Origin: Natranaerovirga pectinivora
GTDB lineage: Bacteria > Bacillota > Clostridia > Lachnospirales > DSM-24629
Direction of reading: 5' to 3'
Length of the DNA stretch: 64,000 nucleotides
NCBI RefSeq assembly: GCF_004342165.1
Contig: NZ_SMAL01000009.1
Coordinates: 1 to 64,000, forward strand
Shown: in pieces, positions 18,695 to 26,827 of the stretch
Layout: the number at the start of each line of letters is the position of its first letter
Numbering within the stretch: position 1 is the stretch's first letter
Position numbers and translations under genes: made by a program
Notes under the pieces: generated by a model
The model's input: the letters and a program-made list of their open reading frames with translations, nothing else
What the model was told of the DNA's origin: nothing
Databases searched by the model: none

Positions 18695-18861
18695 TTTATA
18701 TCACTTCCTAATTTATTTCATGACAATTGGACTTTTATGGTTAAGTTAAATTCTAACAAAAACCTGAAAAGCCTATATATAGTATTATATACTATATGGA
18801 TAAATATTTATAATTAAATTTTATAATATTATTTTATTAATGGATTTTTGGAGATGGGCAT
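18695..18861. other. mfd upstream region
   Basis: An AT-rich stretch between the second riboswitch-associated terminator and mfd. It holds no open frame. It must contain the mfd promoter if the two terminators upstream are efficient. The best -10-like site is TATAAT on the minus strand near 18780-18790 (within TATATAATAC), but I see no good -35 for it. Confidence 0.4.
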
Positions 18862-18902
18862 AAAAAAAGCTCCTTGGTTGAGAGAGGGGGGTACCAAGGA
18901 GC
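18862..18902 (-). terminator. Strong terminator with C-rich loop
   Basis: A 10-bp perfect stem GCTCCTTGGT/ACCAAGGAGC (18869-18878 with 18893-18902) is followed on the minus strand by seven T. The 14-base loop reads ACCCCCCTCTCTCA, an unusual C/U-rich loop complementary to purine-rich ribosome binding sites. It ends the RNA that begins with the c-di-GMP riboswitch. Confidence 0.9.
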
Positions 18903-18939
18903 ACGGGGCCATTTTAAGTCTTTTCAAATTAGTAATATT

Positions 18940-18972
18940 AAAAAACCAGCCTAAATTTTGTCAATTTAGCCT
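18940..18972 (-). terminator. Riboswitch-linked terminator
   Basis: AGGCTAAATT and AATTTAGGCT (18963-18972 and 18948-18957; one G-G mismatch) form a hairpin followed by GG and six T on the minus strand. Its 5' arm overlaps the 3' arm of the alternative hairpin 18968-18975/18995-19002 (GCTAGGCT pairing with AGCCTAGC). That is the arrangement expected of an antiterminator/terminator switch. Confidence 0.75.
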
Positions 18973-18990
18973 AGCACAAAAGTCTTCTTC

Positions 18991-19070
18991 GGCGGCTAGG
19001 CTGCCATTAATACCAATGTACAAAAGGCCCTATAGCTTTGCGTCCCTACCTTTCGATAGGTTTGCTATTA
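18991..19070 (-). ncRNA. Cyclic di-GMP-I (GEMM) riboswitch aptamer
   Basis: On the minus strand I see the family's conserved blocks in order: GCAAACC (19065-19059), the P2 stem CCTATC-GAAA-GGTAGG with a GNRA tetraloop, GGACGCAAAGC (ligand-contact segment), TATAGGGCCT, and then ATGGCAGCC closing P3. These match the clostridial GEMM-I consensus closely. The outer P1 helix is weak: I cannot pair the 5' flank with the 3' flank well. Ligand binding should hold the GCAGCC strand and so block the antiterminator, giving an OFF switch. No open reading frame follows before the second terminator. Confidence 0.92.
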
Positions 19071-19101
19071 TCGACAAAATATCTTATTTTCTTACAAATT
19101 A

Positions 19102-19130
19102 ATACTAACATGATTTTTTGATTATTGCAA
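19102..19130 (-). promoter_or_regulatory. Candidate promoter of the riboswitch RNA
   Basis: TTGCAA (19130-19125) and TAGTAT (19107-19102) with a 17-base spacer on the minus strand, placed so that the transcript would begin about 30 bases before the aptamer core. Each hexamer matches consensus at four of six positions. Read-through from pth is also possible. Confidence 0.45.
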
Positions 19131-19204
19131 TATATCATTGTTTTAAAGTCATTAGTACTTTAGAACTATGTGTTGTGAGAATTTTAAATAAATTTGTCTT
19201 TGAT

Positions 19205-19765
19205 TTATGTGTTATATTTATTCATAACACTCTCTATGCCTTCTTCAATAAAGCACTCTATGGCATCACTAGATTTTTTTATAGTTTCTATTACTATATC
19301 CATCTCTTCTTTTCCGAAACGCCCTAATACATAATCTGCTAAATCCCAACCTGGTGGTTTTTCTCCTACACCAACTTTTATTCTAGGAAATTCTTGAGTG
19401 CCTAAATGTAAAATAGTGTTCTTAATACCATTATGCCCACCTGCACTACCTTTTTTTCTTATTCTTATTCTTCCTAAGTCAAGACTGGTATCATCATAAA
19501 CAATTAATAAGTTTTCTATTTTAATTTTATGGAATTCCATTATTGCCCGTATACTTTCTCCACTTCTATTCATATAAGTTTGTGGTTGTGCTAGTATAAC
19601 TTTTTGTCCTTTTACATGTCCCGATCCAATAATGGCTTTATGTTTGTTTTGATTTAATTTAATATTATTCTCATAGGCAAATCTTTCTATTACTTCAAAG
19701 CCAATATTATGTCTTGTAGCGGCATATTGTAACCCTGGATTGCCTAATCCAACGATTAGATACAT
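19205..19765 (-). CDS. pth: Peptidyl-tRNA hydrolase
   Basis: Frees tRNA from peptidyl-tRNA released by stalled ribosomes; essential. The 186-aa protein has the conserved GLGNPG with Asn9, the catalytic His19 in TRHNIGF, the Asp of VYDDTSLDLG near 92, and GSAGGHNG. Its length is typical. It follows prs after that gene's terminator, in the order glmU-prs-pth-mfd known from Bacillus (where ctc lies between prs and pth; no ctc is present here). Confidence 0.96.
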   Translation of the reverse strand: MYLIVGLGNPGLQYAATRHNIGFEVIERFAYENNIKLNQNKHKAIIGSGHVKGQKVILAQPQTYMNRSGESIRAIMEFHKIKIENLLIVYDDTSLDLGRIRIRKKGSAGGHNGIKNTILHLGTQEFPRIKVGVGEKPPGWDLADYVLGRFGKEEMDIVIETIKKSSDAIECFIEEGIESVMNKYNT

Positions 19766-19796
19766 ATTTTCACGCCCTTAATAAAGTTTTCAAATT

Positions 19797-19839
19797 CAAA
19801 ATAAAGCAGGAAAGTCAAGTACAACACCTTCCTACTTTA
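19797..19839 (-). terminator. Terminator of glmU-prs
   Basis: AAAGTAGGAA and TTCCTGCTTT on the minus strand pair (one wobble) around a 16-base loop, followed by ATTTTG. It lies about 8 bases after the prs stop. Confidence 0.7.
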
Positions 19840-19845
19840 TATATA

Positions 19846-20811
19846 TTATCTAAATAATTCTGACATTGATTTGTTATAATGTATTCTGCTAATTGAGTTG
19901 GCAAATATTGATGCAACAGATAAAATTTTAATCTTATCTATTTGCTTTTCTTTAGAAAGAGGGATTGTGTCTAAAACCAATAGTTCTTCAATTGCTGAGT
20001 CTTGTATTCTTTCAATTGCAGGACCTGATAAAACAGGATGTGTACAGCAAGCAAAAACTGCTTTTGCACCTTTCTCCTTTAATGCATTGGCTGCATTACA
20101 GATTGTACCCGCCGTATCAATCATATCATCGATTAATATAACATTTTGACCTTCAATGTTCCCAATAATATTCATTATTTCAGATACATTTGCTTTTGGT
20201 CTTCTTTTATCTATGATTGCAATAGGTATATCTAATTTTTCAGCAAAAGCTCTTGTTCTTGTTACACTTCCAACATCTGGTGATACAACAGTTAAATTAT
20301 CTAGTTGACCAGCAAATTTTTCTGAGTAGTATTTTACAATTAATGGATTGCCTAACATATGATCAACAGGAATACTAAAGAACCCTTGTATCTGAGCACA
20401 ATGTAAGTCCATAGATAATACACGATCTACGCCTGCTGTTTGTAATAAATCAGCAACTAATCTAGCACTAATTGGATCTCTTGCTCTAGCTTTTCTATCT
20501 TGTCTTGCGTACCCATAGTAAGGTATAACTGCTGTTATTCTTCCCGCAGATGCTCTTTTTAATGCATCAATCATAATGAGTAACTCCATTAAGTTATCAT
20601 TAACTGGACCACTTGTGGACTGAATAACAAATACATCTACACCACGAACAATTTCATTAATTTTTACAAATGTTTCTCCGTCGCTAAATTTTCCTACTTC
20701 TGATGATGCTACTTCTAAGCCTAATTCTGCAGCGATCACCTTTGCTAAGTCTTTGTTAGCATTTCCTGCGAATATTTTTATCTTTTCGTTACTCATTGAA
20801 GCGTTTGTCAT
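19846..20811 (-). CDS. prs: Ribose-phosphate pyrophosphokinase (PRPP synthetase)
   Basis: Makes PRPP from ribose 5-phosphate and ATP for purine, pyrimidine, His and Trp synthesis. The 321-aa protein has the class I blocks: [23 protein letters not shown], the metal-binding [15 protein letters not shown], and the PRPP loop [12 protein letters not shown] near 222-233. ATG with AGGAGGA upstream. It lies 23 bases after glmU, so the two are one operon. Its product is used by hpt and sensed by the PurR encoded in the same block. Confidence 0.96.
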   Translation of the reverse strand: MTNASMSNEKIKIFAGNANKDLAKVIAAELGLEVASSEVGKFSDGETFVKINEIVRGVDVFVIQSTSGPVNDNLMELLIMIDALKRASAGRITAVIPYYGYARQDRKARARDPISARLVADLLQTAGVDRVLSMDLHCAQIQGFFSIPVDHMLGNPLIVKYYSEKFAGQLDNLTVVSPDVGSVTRTRAFAEKLDIPIAIIDKRRPKANVSEIMNIIGNIEGQNVILIDDMIDTAGTICNAANALKEKGAKAVFACCTHPVLSGPAIERIQDSAIEELLVLDTIPLSKEKQIDKIKILSVASIFANSISRIHYNKSMSELFR

Positions 20812-20834
20812 TAGAAATCCTCCTGATTTATTTC

Positions 20835-22196
20835 TTATCTATTTTTTTTAACCCAATCCTTTTTATTCTCTTGGGGCACTCTTGATATCCCTAATGAGTA
20901 GGGTGGAATCTCTTTGTTAATGGTTGATCCAGCTGCAATAAACGCATTGTTTCTAATTCTTACTGGTGAAATGAGATTTGTATTGCATCCTATAAATACA
21001 TTGTCCTCAATAATTGTTTGATGCTTTTTTTTGCCATCATGATTAACAGTAATTGTTCCACAACCAAAGTTTACATTCTTACCAACTAGAGCATCACCTA
21101 TATATGTTAAATGAGATGCTTTAGTCCCGTCACCTATTGTTGAATTTTTAATTTCAACAAAATCACCTATTTTTACATTATTACCTAATTTTGAATTTGG
21201 TCTTAAGTATGCAAAAGGTCCAATAGAAGTGTTATTACCTACTTCACTATCTATTATTACCGTTTGTTCAATTGTACAACCATCACTAATAATAGAGTTG
21301 CTTATTCGAGTATTTAATCCAATGGTACAGTCCTCACCAATAGTAGTCTTACCTTCTATAATGGTATTTGGATAAATAATTGTATCTCTTTTAATTTTAA
21401 CATCTTTACTTATATATGTAGCATTAGGATCTACTATTGTTACACCTTGTTCCATCCAGTATTCATTTATTCTAAGTTGCATAATTTTTTGAGCCTCTGC
21501 TAATTGAACTCTTGAATTAACACCTAATATTTCAGAACTTAAGTCTGTACTCATTCCATCTACTTTATAGCCTTTTTCGATGGCTGCTTTTAACGTATCT
21601 GGTAAATAGTACTCTCCTTGTGCATTATCATTTGTTAGTGTGTCTAGTGTTTCATAAAGCACCTTAGAGTTATATATATACATTCCTGAATTGATTTCAT
21701 TTACTTTTCTTTCATCTTCAGTAGCATCTTTTTCCTCTACGCTTTTTACAAATGCACCATTTGAATCCCTAATGATTCTACCATATCCTTTAGGATTGTC
21801 AACCTTTGTCGTTAATACTGTTATAGAATTTTTATTATTATCATGCTTTTCAATTAAATCTTTTAGTGTATTTCCAGTAATTAAAGGTGTATCACCGAAA
21901 AGAATAAAAGTTTTGCCAGTTTTTCCAATAAATTCTTTAGCTTGCATAACTGCATGCCCTGTACCTAGTTGTTCTTTTTGAATAACAAATTCAACATTAT
22001 TATTGATTTTTTCTTTTACTAATTCACTCTTATGCCCAATTACAACACAAACTTCTTCAGCACCCGCTTCAACAGCTGCTTCTATGGCATATTCTAGTAA
22101 CGTCTTATCCATAATTTTATGTAAAACTTTTGGCAACTTAGATTGCATTCTCGTCCCTTGACCTGCAGCAAGTATTACAGCTTTTAACTTTTCCAA
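20835..22196 (-). CDS. glmU: Bifunctional GlcN-1-P acetyltransferase / GlcNAc-1-P uridyltransferase
   Basis: Makes UDP-GlcNAc for peptidoglycan. The N-terminal uridyltransferase has LAAGQGTRM-(S)KLPKVLHK and GDTPLI; the C-terminal left-handed beta-helix acetyltransferase starts near residue 245 with hexapeptide repeats and contains GDFVEIKN and NHDGKKKH. The open frame extends to a TTG at 22226. A TTG at 22196-22194 lies eight bases after AAGGAAGGTG and gives the usual N terminus ([14 protein letters not shown]), 453 aa, so I prefer it. It is co-transcribed with prs, and the spoVG terminator lies upstream. Confidence 0.95.
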   Translation of the reverse strand: MEKLKAVILAAGQGTRMQSKLPKVLHKIMDKTLLEYAIEAAVEAGAEEVCVVIGHKSELVKEKINNNVEFVIQKEQLGTGHAVMQAKEFIGKTGKTFILFGDTPLITGNTLKDLIEKHDNNKNSITVLTTKVDNPKGYGRIIRDSNGAFVKSVEEKDATEDERKVNEINSGMYIYNSKVLYETLDTLTNDNAQGEYYLPDTLKAAIEKGYKVDGMSTDLSSEILGVNSRVQLAEAQKIMQLRINEYWMEQGVTIVDPNATYISKDVKIKRDTIIYPNTIIEGKTTIGEDCTIGLNTRISNSIISDGCTIEQTVIIDSEVGNNTSIGPFAYLRPNSKLGNNVKIGDFVEIKNSTIGDGTKASHLTYIGDALVGKNVNFGCGTITVNHDGKKKHQTIIEDNVFIGCNTNLISPVRIRNNAFIAAGSTINKEIPPYSLGISRVPQENKKDWVKKNR

Positions 22197-22355
22197 TTTA
22201 TAAACACCTTCCTTTATATAGTTCAATAAATATTTTACAATACATATATAATATATGCAATAAATAACACCCTATTGCATTGGAAAAATCAACACTTTTC
22301 ATTCTTTTGATCCTAATTTTTCACTTTGTAGGGAATAAAAGTGTTCTATGAAATG

Positions 22356-22383
22356 AAAAAAGGCACTTTCCTAAGAAAGTGCC
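22356..22383 (-). terminator. Terminator of spoVG
   Basis: GGCACTTTC (22362-22370), loop CTAA, GAAAGTGCC (22375-22383), with a T run on the minus strand (A run 22356-22361). Strong and close to the spoVG stop. Confidence 0.92.
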
Positions 22384-22392
22384 TATGTATTA

Positions 22393-22689
22393 TTAAATAA
22401 AAGATACAGCTATTTCGTCCTCTGTCTCATCTGTTAATAATACTGTTTCATATTTTTCTAGTACACATTTTTGAATTTTTTCTCTTGTTTCAGAATTAAT
22501 TGGATGAGCTATGTCTCTAAACTCTCCATCTAAAGCTTTTCTACTTGGCATTGCTATGAATAAACCTTTTTCGCCTTCAATAACTTTAATATCATGAACA
22601 ACGAATTCATTATCAAATGTCACTGAAACAACTGCTTTCATTTTACCTTCTTTGTTGACTTTGCGTACTCTTACATCTGTTATTTCCAT
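22393..22689 (-). CDS. spoVG: Septation/regulatory protein SpoVG
   Basis: Small nucleic-acid-binding regulator that affects asymmetric septation in Bacillus and virulence or capsule genes elsewhere. The 98-aa protein has the typical start [11 protein letters not shown], the invariant FIAMPSRK block and [17 protein letters not shown] preceded by AAGGGGTTAAC. It is a single-gene unit with a strong terminator, between purR and glmU as in Bacillus. Confidence 0.97.
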   Translation of the reverse strand: MEITDVRVRKVNKEGKMKAVVSVTFDNEFVVHDIKVIEGEKGLFIAMPSRKALDGEFRDIAHPINSETREKIQKCVLEKYETVLLTDETEDEIAVSFI

Positions 22690-22937
22690 GTGTTAACCCC
22701 TTTCTGTAACTTTGTTAGTATCCTGAGAAGTAATTAGGATCTCCCCTGGAGGTTCGATTATATTTTCACAAAATAATTATAGTATACTTATTATTAAAAT
22801 TCAATGGTTTTTTGAATAAAAAATTATATTTTAGCGCATACTTAAGGGGTTTTTAGATAACTTTTTATCTTTTTCGACAAATTATTTTGTTTTTAAGTTT
22901 ATTTCTTCTTTAACAGTACTTTAGAACTACATTTTTT

Positions 22938-23747
22938 TTACTTTTTAGGGTAGACTTTTATTTCTTTTTCTTCTTCGTATACATTTTCTAACTCAACAAG
23001 GTAGTAAAAATCATCTACTAATTTTTCTTCTGGCCATTTTGTTGTCATTACTACTGCAACACCAACTACTTCCGCTTCAAACTCGTCCATTAAATCGATA
23101 ACACCCCTTGCTGTTCCTCCAGCTTTCATAAAATCATCAACGAACAATATTTTAGATCCTTTAGGGATAGCTCTTTTTGCCAATGACATAGTCTTAATGG
23201 TCTTAGATGATCCTGTAATATAATTCATTTGTATGGTTGTGCCTTCAGTGAGTTTTGCTGATTTTCTAATAACTACCATTGGTTTGTTCAGAACTCTTGC
23301 TGTCATTAATGCTAATGGAATACCTTTTGTCTCAATAGTAACAACATAGTCAATTTCTTTATCAAAAAAAGGATTTGCTAAAGCTTTTCCAATTTTATGG
23401 GCCAAACTTGGGTCATAAAAAATATCGTTCATGTATACATAACCACCTGGAATAATCCTACTTTCCTCTTTTAGCCTCAAGCACAACTCTTTAGCTAAGT
23501 CATTAACTTGTTCTTCAGACATACTAGGTTTGTAAATTATGCCTCCTGACGCTCCCGCAAAAGATTCAATTTTCCCTAAATTATATTGTTTAAATAATTC
23601 AGCAATTACATCTATATCCTCACTTAAAGTGGATTTTGCGCAATTAAACTGTTCCGTAAAGAAATTTAATGTGTACAAAGTATTTGGATTCTCAGTTAAT
23701 ATTTTTGTAATAACACCAATTCTCATATTCTTGCTTACTTTTCCCAT
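22938..23747 (-). CDS. purR: Pur operon repressor PurR
   Basis: Represses purine genes; PRPP relieves repression. It has a winged-helix N-terminal domain (about 1-75) and a C-terminal PRPP-binding domain related to phosphoribosyltransferases (PRPP loop ILFVDDFMKAGGTARG near 202-217). The 269-aa length is normal. It is divergent from murC; an inverted pair of PurBox-like sites lies in the intergenic region at 23829-23875, so autoregulation is likely. Downstream there is no clear terminator before spoVG. Confidence 0.95.
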   Translation of the reverse strand: MGKVSKNMRIGVITKILTENPNTLYTLNFFTEQFNCAKSTLSEDIDVIAELFKQYNLGKIESFAGASGGIIYKPSMSEEQVNDLAKELCLRLKEESRIIPGGYVYMNDIFYDPSLAHKIGKALANPFFDKEIDYVVTIETKGIPLALMTARVLNKPMVVIRKSAKLTEGTTIQMNYITGSSKTIKTMSLAKRAIPKGSKILFVDDFMKAGGTARGVIDLMDEFEAEVVGVAVVMTTKWPEEKLVDDFYYLVELENVYEEEKEIKVYPKK

Positions 23748-23828
23748 TCATATACCCTTTCCTTTCAATCCAGCTGATTATAAAAATGAATTATCTTCTC
23801 ATTTTTCCTTTTAATTATTATACATCAA

Positions 23829-23875
23829 TTACACGAATATTTTAAGTAGTTTTTTTCAAAAACATTCGGTATTTT
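23829..23875. promoter_or_regulatory. Candidate PurBox pair between purR and murC
   Basis: CGAA (23834-23837) and TTCG (23865-23868) face each other 27 bases apart. The right arm read on the minus strand is AATACCGAATGTT, matching the PurBox consensus (AWWWCCGAACWWT) at 11 of 13 positions; the left arm is a poorer match. The opposed arrangement and spacing resemble the two-box operators of Bacillus PurR. Confidence 0.45.
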
Positions 23876-24026
23876 TCTTTTTCTTTAATTTTTTTTCTTT
23901 AACAGGTATAATATCAATATAGAATTGTAATTTTTTGCATATACTTTTAATTAAGGTATAAAATTATTTTAGATAGAGTATTTGGGAAAAAAATTAGCTT
24001 TCAAAAAATATAGGGAGTGTTAATGA

Positions 24027-25409
24027 ATGACTGAAATAACTTTTAATAATCCAAAAAAAATATTTTTTATTGGTATTGGCGGTATTAGTATGAGCGGACT
24101 AGCTGAAATTCTTCATTACAATGATTTTGAAATAAGTGGCTCCGATATGAAATCATCTGCCATAACAGAACGCCTTGAAAATCTAGGCATACAAGTATTT
24201 ATTGGTCATAAGTCTAGCAATATTTCAGATAAATATGATCTTGTGGTACATACAGCTGCAGTAAAGGAAGATAATCCTGAATTTCAAGAAGCTCAAAAAT
24301 TAAATATTCCATTGGTAGATAGAGCAGAGCTATTAGGGCAAATTATGAATAACTATAAATACTCTATTGCTGTTTCTGGTACACATGGCAAAACAACAAC
24401 CACTTCAATGTTATCTCATATATTATTGGAAGGTAAAAAAGACCCTACAATATCTGTAGGAGGTATTCTAAATGTGATAAAAGGCAATATTAGAGTTGGT
24501 GAAAAGGATTTCTTTGTAACAGAAGCCTGTGAGTATTATAATAGTTTTCTTAAACTCAATCCACAGGTAGGGATTATACTTAATGTTGAAGCAGATCATC
24601 TTGATTTCTTCAAGGATTTAGATGAAATCGTTGAGTCTTTTAATTGTTTTGCAAAAAAAATTCCTTCCGATGGCATTTTGGTGGTGAATGGTGATATTAA
24701 TGAATATGATTCTTTGGTTTCTAACTTGCACTGTAAAATTGTAAGCTTTGGTTCAGATATGAACAAACACGATTATTCTGCAGATAACATTGAATATAAT
24801 GCTTTAGCCCATGGCAGTTATGACTTAATTTATAAAGGGAAAAAGCTAGATAGGATTCAATTACAAGTAACTGGACTTCATAATATATATAACTCTTTAT
24901 CTGCTATTGCTTCTTCTTTAGAATTAGGAATAACCTTAGATGATATAAAAGAAGGTTTATTGCAGTTTAATGGTACTCAAAGAAGATTCGAATATAAGGG
25001 CACTGTTTCTGGCGTTACTATTATTGATGATTATGCTCACCATCCAACAGAAATTCTTGCAACACTAACAGCTACAGAGAATTATCCCCACAAACGAGTT
25101 TGGTGTGTTTTTCAACCACATACTTATACCAGAACCAAAGCTTTCTTAGATGAATTTGCAACGTCTCTTAGTTTGGCTGATAAAATTATTGTTACAGATA
25201 TTTATGCCGCTAGAGAAAAAGACCCAGGGGATATTCATGCAACAGATCTTTTGAATAAGCTTACAGAATTAGGAAAAGAGGCCTACTATATTTCCTCATT
25301 TGATGATATTGAATGCTTTTTATTGCAAAATTGTGCCGATGGTGATTTGTTAATAACTATGGGGGCCGGAGATATTAATATCATAGGGGAAGAGCTCCTT
25401 GGAAATTAG
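24027..25409 (+). CDS. murC: UDP-N-acetylmuramate--L-alanine ligase
   Basis: Adds L-alanine to UDP-MurNAc, the first step of the peptidoglycan stem peptide. The 460-aa protein has the N-terminal Rossmann motif FIGIGGISMSGLAEIL, the ATP-binding SGTHGKTTTTSM at about 116-127, and C-terminal DDYAHHPTEI and FQPHTYTRT blocks. ATG with GGGAGTGTTA upstream. It opens the plus-strand group and is divergent from purR. DnaA boxes begin almost at its stop codon. Confidence 0.97.
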   Translation: MTEITFNNPKKIFFIGIGGISMSGLAEILHYNDFEISGSDMKSSAITERLENLGIQVFIGHKSSNISDKYDLVVHTAAVKEDNPEFQEAQKLNIPLVDRAELLGQIMNNYKYSIAVSGTHGKTTTTSMLSHILLEGKKDPTISVGGILNVIKGNIRVGEKDFFVTEACEYYNSFLKLNPQVGIILNVEADHLDFFKDLDEIVESFNCFAKKIPSDGILVVNGDINEYDSLVSNLHCKIVSFGSDMNKHDYSADNIEYNALAHGSYDLIYKGKKLDRIQLQVTGLHNIYNSLSAIASSLELGITLDDIKEGLLQFNGTQRRFEYKGTVSGVTIIDDYAHHPTEILATLTATENYPHKRVWCVFQPHTYTRTKAFLDEFATSLSLADKIIVTDIYAAREKDPGDIHATDLLNKLTELGKEAYYISSFDDIECFLLQNCADGDLLITMGAGDINIIGEELLGN

Positions 25410-25439
25410 TTATCCACACTATCCACATATTTATCAACA
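25410..25439 (+). promoter_or_regulatory. DnaA-box cluster 1
   Basis: TTATCCACA at 25410-25418 (perfect consensus), CTATCCACA at 25419-25427 (one mismatch) and TTATCAACA at 25431-25439 (one mismatch), all in the same orientation and nearly head-to-tail, starting right after the murC stop. Confidence 0.8.
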
Positions 25440-25574
25440 TTATTTTCATTATATATTTGTGAACACTTTTGTTAACATAATCCTATTTTTATTTTATGAA
25501 TTTAAAAATGAAACAAGCCTATTTTAGGCATTTTATTCTAAAGGATTTTATTATTTACAACTTATGTGCACTAG
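25440..25574. other. AT-rich spacer between DnaA-box clusters
   Basis: About 130 bases of very AT-rich DNA separate the two box clusters. It includes a small hairpin GCCTA-TTT-TAGGC followed by ATTTTATT that may weakly terminate murC. There is no open frame. Confidence 0.5.
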
Positions 25575-25604
25575 TTATCCACATTATCCACAGGTTTATT
25601 AACA
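25575..25604 (+). promoter_or_regulatory. DnaA-box cluster 2
   Basis: Two perfect TTATCCACA boxes directly abutting (25575-25583 and 25584-25592), then TTATTAACA (25596-25604, two mismatches), all in the same orientation as cluster 1. It lies about 85 bases upstream of the promoter of the helicase-loader operon. Confidence 0.8.
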
Positions 25605-25690
25605 TTGCTTATCCGACACCATTGTCAATAAGATGACATTCTTACAAATGATTTTGTCATATTTTAGAACGTATAAACTTAGGATTTACA

Positions 25691-25719
25691 TTCTCAATTT
25701 TTGTATTCTATGCTATAAT
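25691..25719 (+). promoter_or_regulatory. Promoter of the DnaD-like/helicase loader operon
   Basis: -35 TTCTCA (four of six) and a perfect -10 TATAAT (25714-25719) with a 17-base spacer and an extended TG two bases before the -10. It is about 55 bases before the start codon. Confidence 0.65.
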
Positions 25720-25775
25720 GATACTACTGTAAAATAATTGATTTGGTTTTATTTAATCATTTAAGGGGAATCATT

Positions 25776-26825
25776 ATGCATAAAATCGTTTTAGATTCAG
25801 GGCAATATAACTTGTATACTTCTGTTTCAAATATATTTATTGACCACTATATGTCTTCTGCTAATGGAGATTTTATAAAAGTGTATTTATATATTTTAAG
25901 AAGTATGCAAAATAATACAGAAATTTCGACATCTTTAATTGCTGATAATCTAAATCTTACTGAGGCTGATGTTCTTAGAGCTCTTAGATACTGGAATGAT
26001 TTAAATATTTTAAAAGTTGAAGGTACTGATAAAGAAATCAATAAAATTTCTATATTACAGCTAGGTAATTTACAACATTCTCCTACAATTGAGACTATTA
26101 ATCAGATGGATACCGATTCAGTAGAACTTATACCAAATGAAAAACCTGAATACAAACCTTCTGAAATGAATAAATTTGCTGAGAATGCTTCATTTAAACA
26201 ATTGATATATATTACTCAAAAATACTTAGGGAAATTACTTACTCAAAATGAATTAAGTACACTTATTTCCTTTTATGATTGGCTTAAGCTTCCATTTGAA
26301 GTTATTGAATTCTTAATAGAGTATTGTGTTTCAAATAACAATAGATCTATGCGATACATAGAAAAAGTTGCCATTACTTGGTCTGAAAATAATATTGATA
26401 CTCTTGAGAAAGCAAGAAATCATATACAAGTTTTTAGCAAAAGTTATTTCGGTATAATGAAAGCTTTCGGATTAGGAAATAGAAACCCTGCAGTAACTGA
26501 AATACAATATATGAAAAAATGGCTAGAAACATATAAGTTTGAATTAGATATTATCCTTGAAGCTTGTAATCGAACCATACAAGCTATACACCAGCCTAGC
26601 TTTGATTATGCTGACTCTATTTTATCCGCTTGGCATAAAAAGAATGTCCGTAATTTTAATGATATTACACTGTTAGATGATCAGTTTGAAAAAAATAAAA
26701 AAACACGTCCAGAAACTAAAAAAGAGAGTAAGTTTGTTAATTATAGTCAACGGGATTATAATTTTGACGAACTTGAAAAAATGGCAAGAGAACGTTTAAT
26801 TAAAAAGGCAAGTGAAAGTAGGTAG
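25776..26825 (+). CDS. DnaD-domain replication initiation protein
   Basis: Probably a primosome protein that helps bring the replicative helicase to DNA. After an N-terminal winged-helix-like region it has two C-terminal DnaD-type helical domains: about 145-225 (with IEKVAITWSENNIDTLEKA, the family's typical end block) and about 230-305 (FDYADSILSAWHKKNV). The frame opens at 25743, but AAGGGG lies inside that extension; the ATG at 25776 (MHKIVLDSG), nine bases later, is the real start, giving 349 aa. It is two bases upstream of the loader ATPase gene, and DnaA boxes lie upstream. Confidence 0.88.
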   Translation: MHKIVLDSGQYNLYTSVSNIFIDHYMSSANGDFIKVYLYILRSMQNNTEISTSLIADNLNLTEADVLRALRYWNDLNILKVEGTDKEINKISILQLGNLQHSPTIETINQMDTDSVELIPNEKPEYKPSEMNKFAENASFKQLIYITQKYLGKLLTQNELSTLISFYDWLKLPFEVIEFLIEYCVSNNNRSMRYIEKVAITWSENNIDTLEKARNHIQVFSKSYFGIMKAFGLGNRNPAVTEIQYMKKWLETYKFELDIILEACNRTIQAIHQPSFDYADSILSAWHKKNVRNFNDITLLDDQFEKNKKTRPETKKESKFVNYSQRDYNFDELEKMARERLIKKASESR

Positions 26826-26827
26826 TT

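Noticed and set aside
18848-19102. 84-aa plus-strand open frame
   Set aside because: It is the complement of the c-di-GMP riboswitch and its terminators, which explain the sequence better.
25410-25775. Complete chromosomal origin (oriC)
   Set aside because: DnaA boxes are convincing, but dnaA and dnaN are not adjacent and no unwinding-element trio motif could be confirmed by eye, so I call only box clusters.
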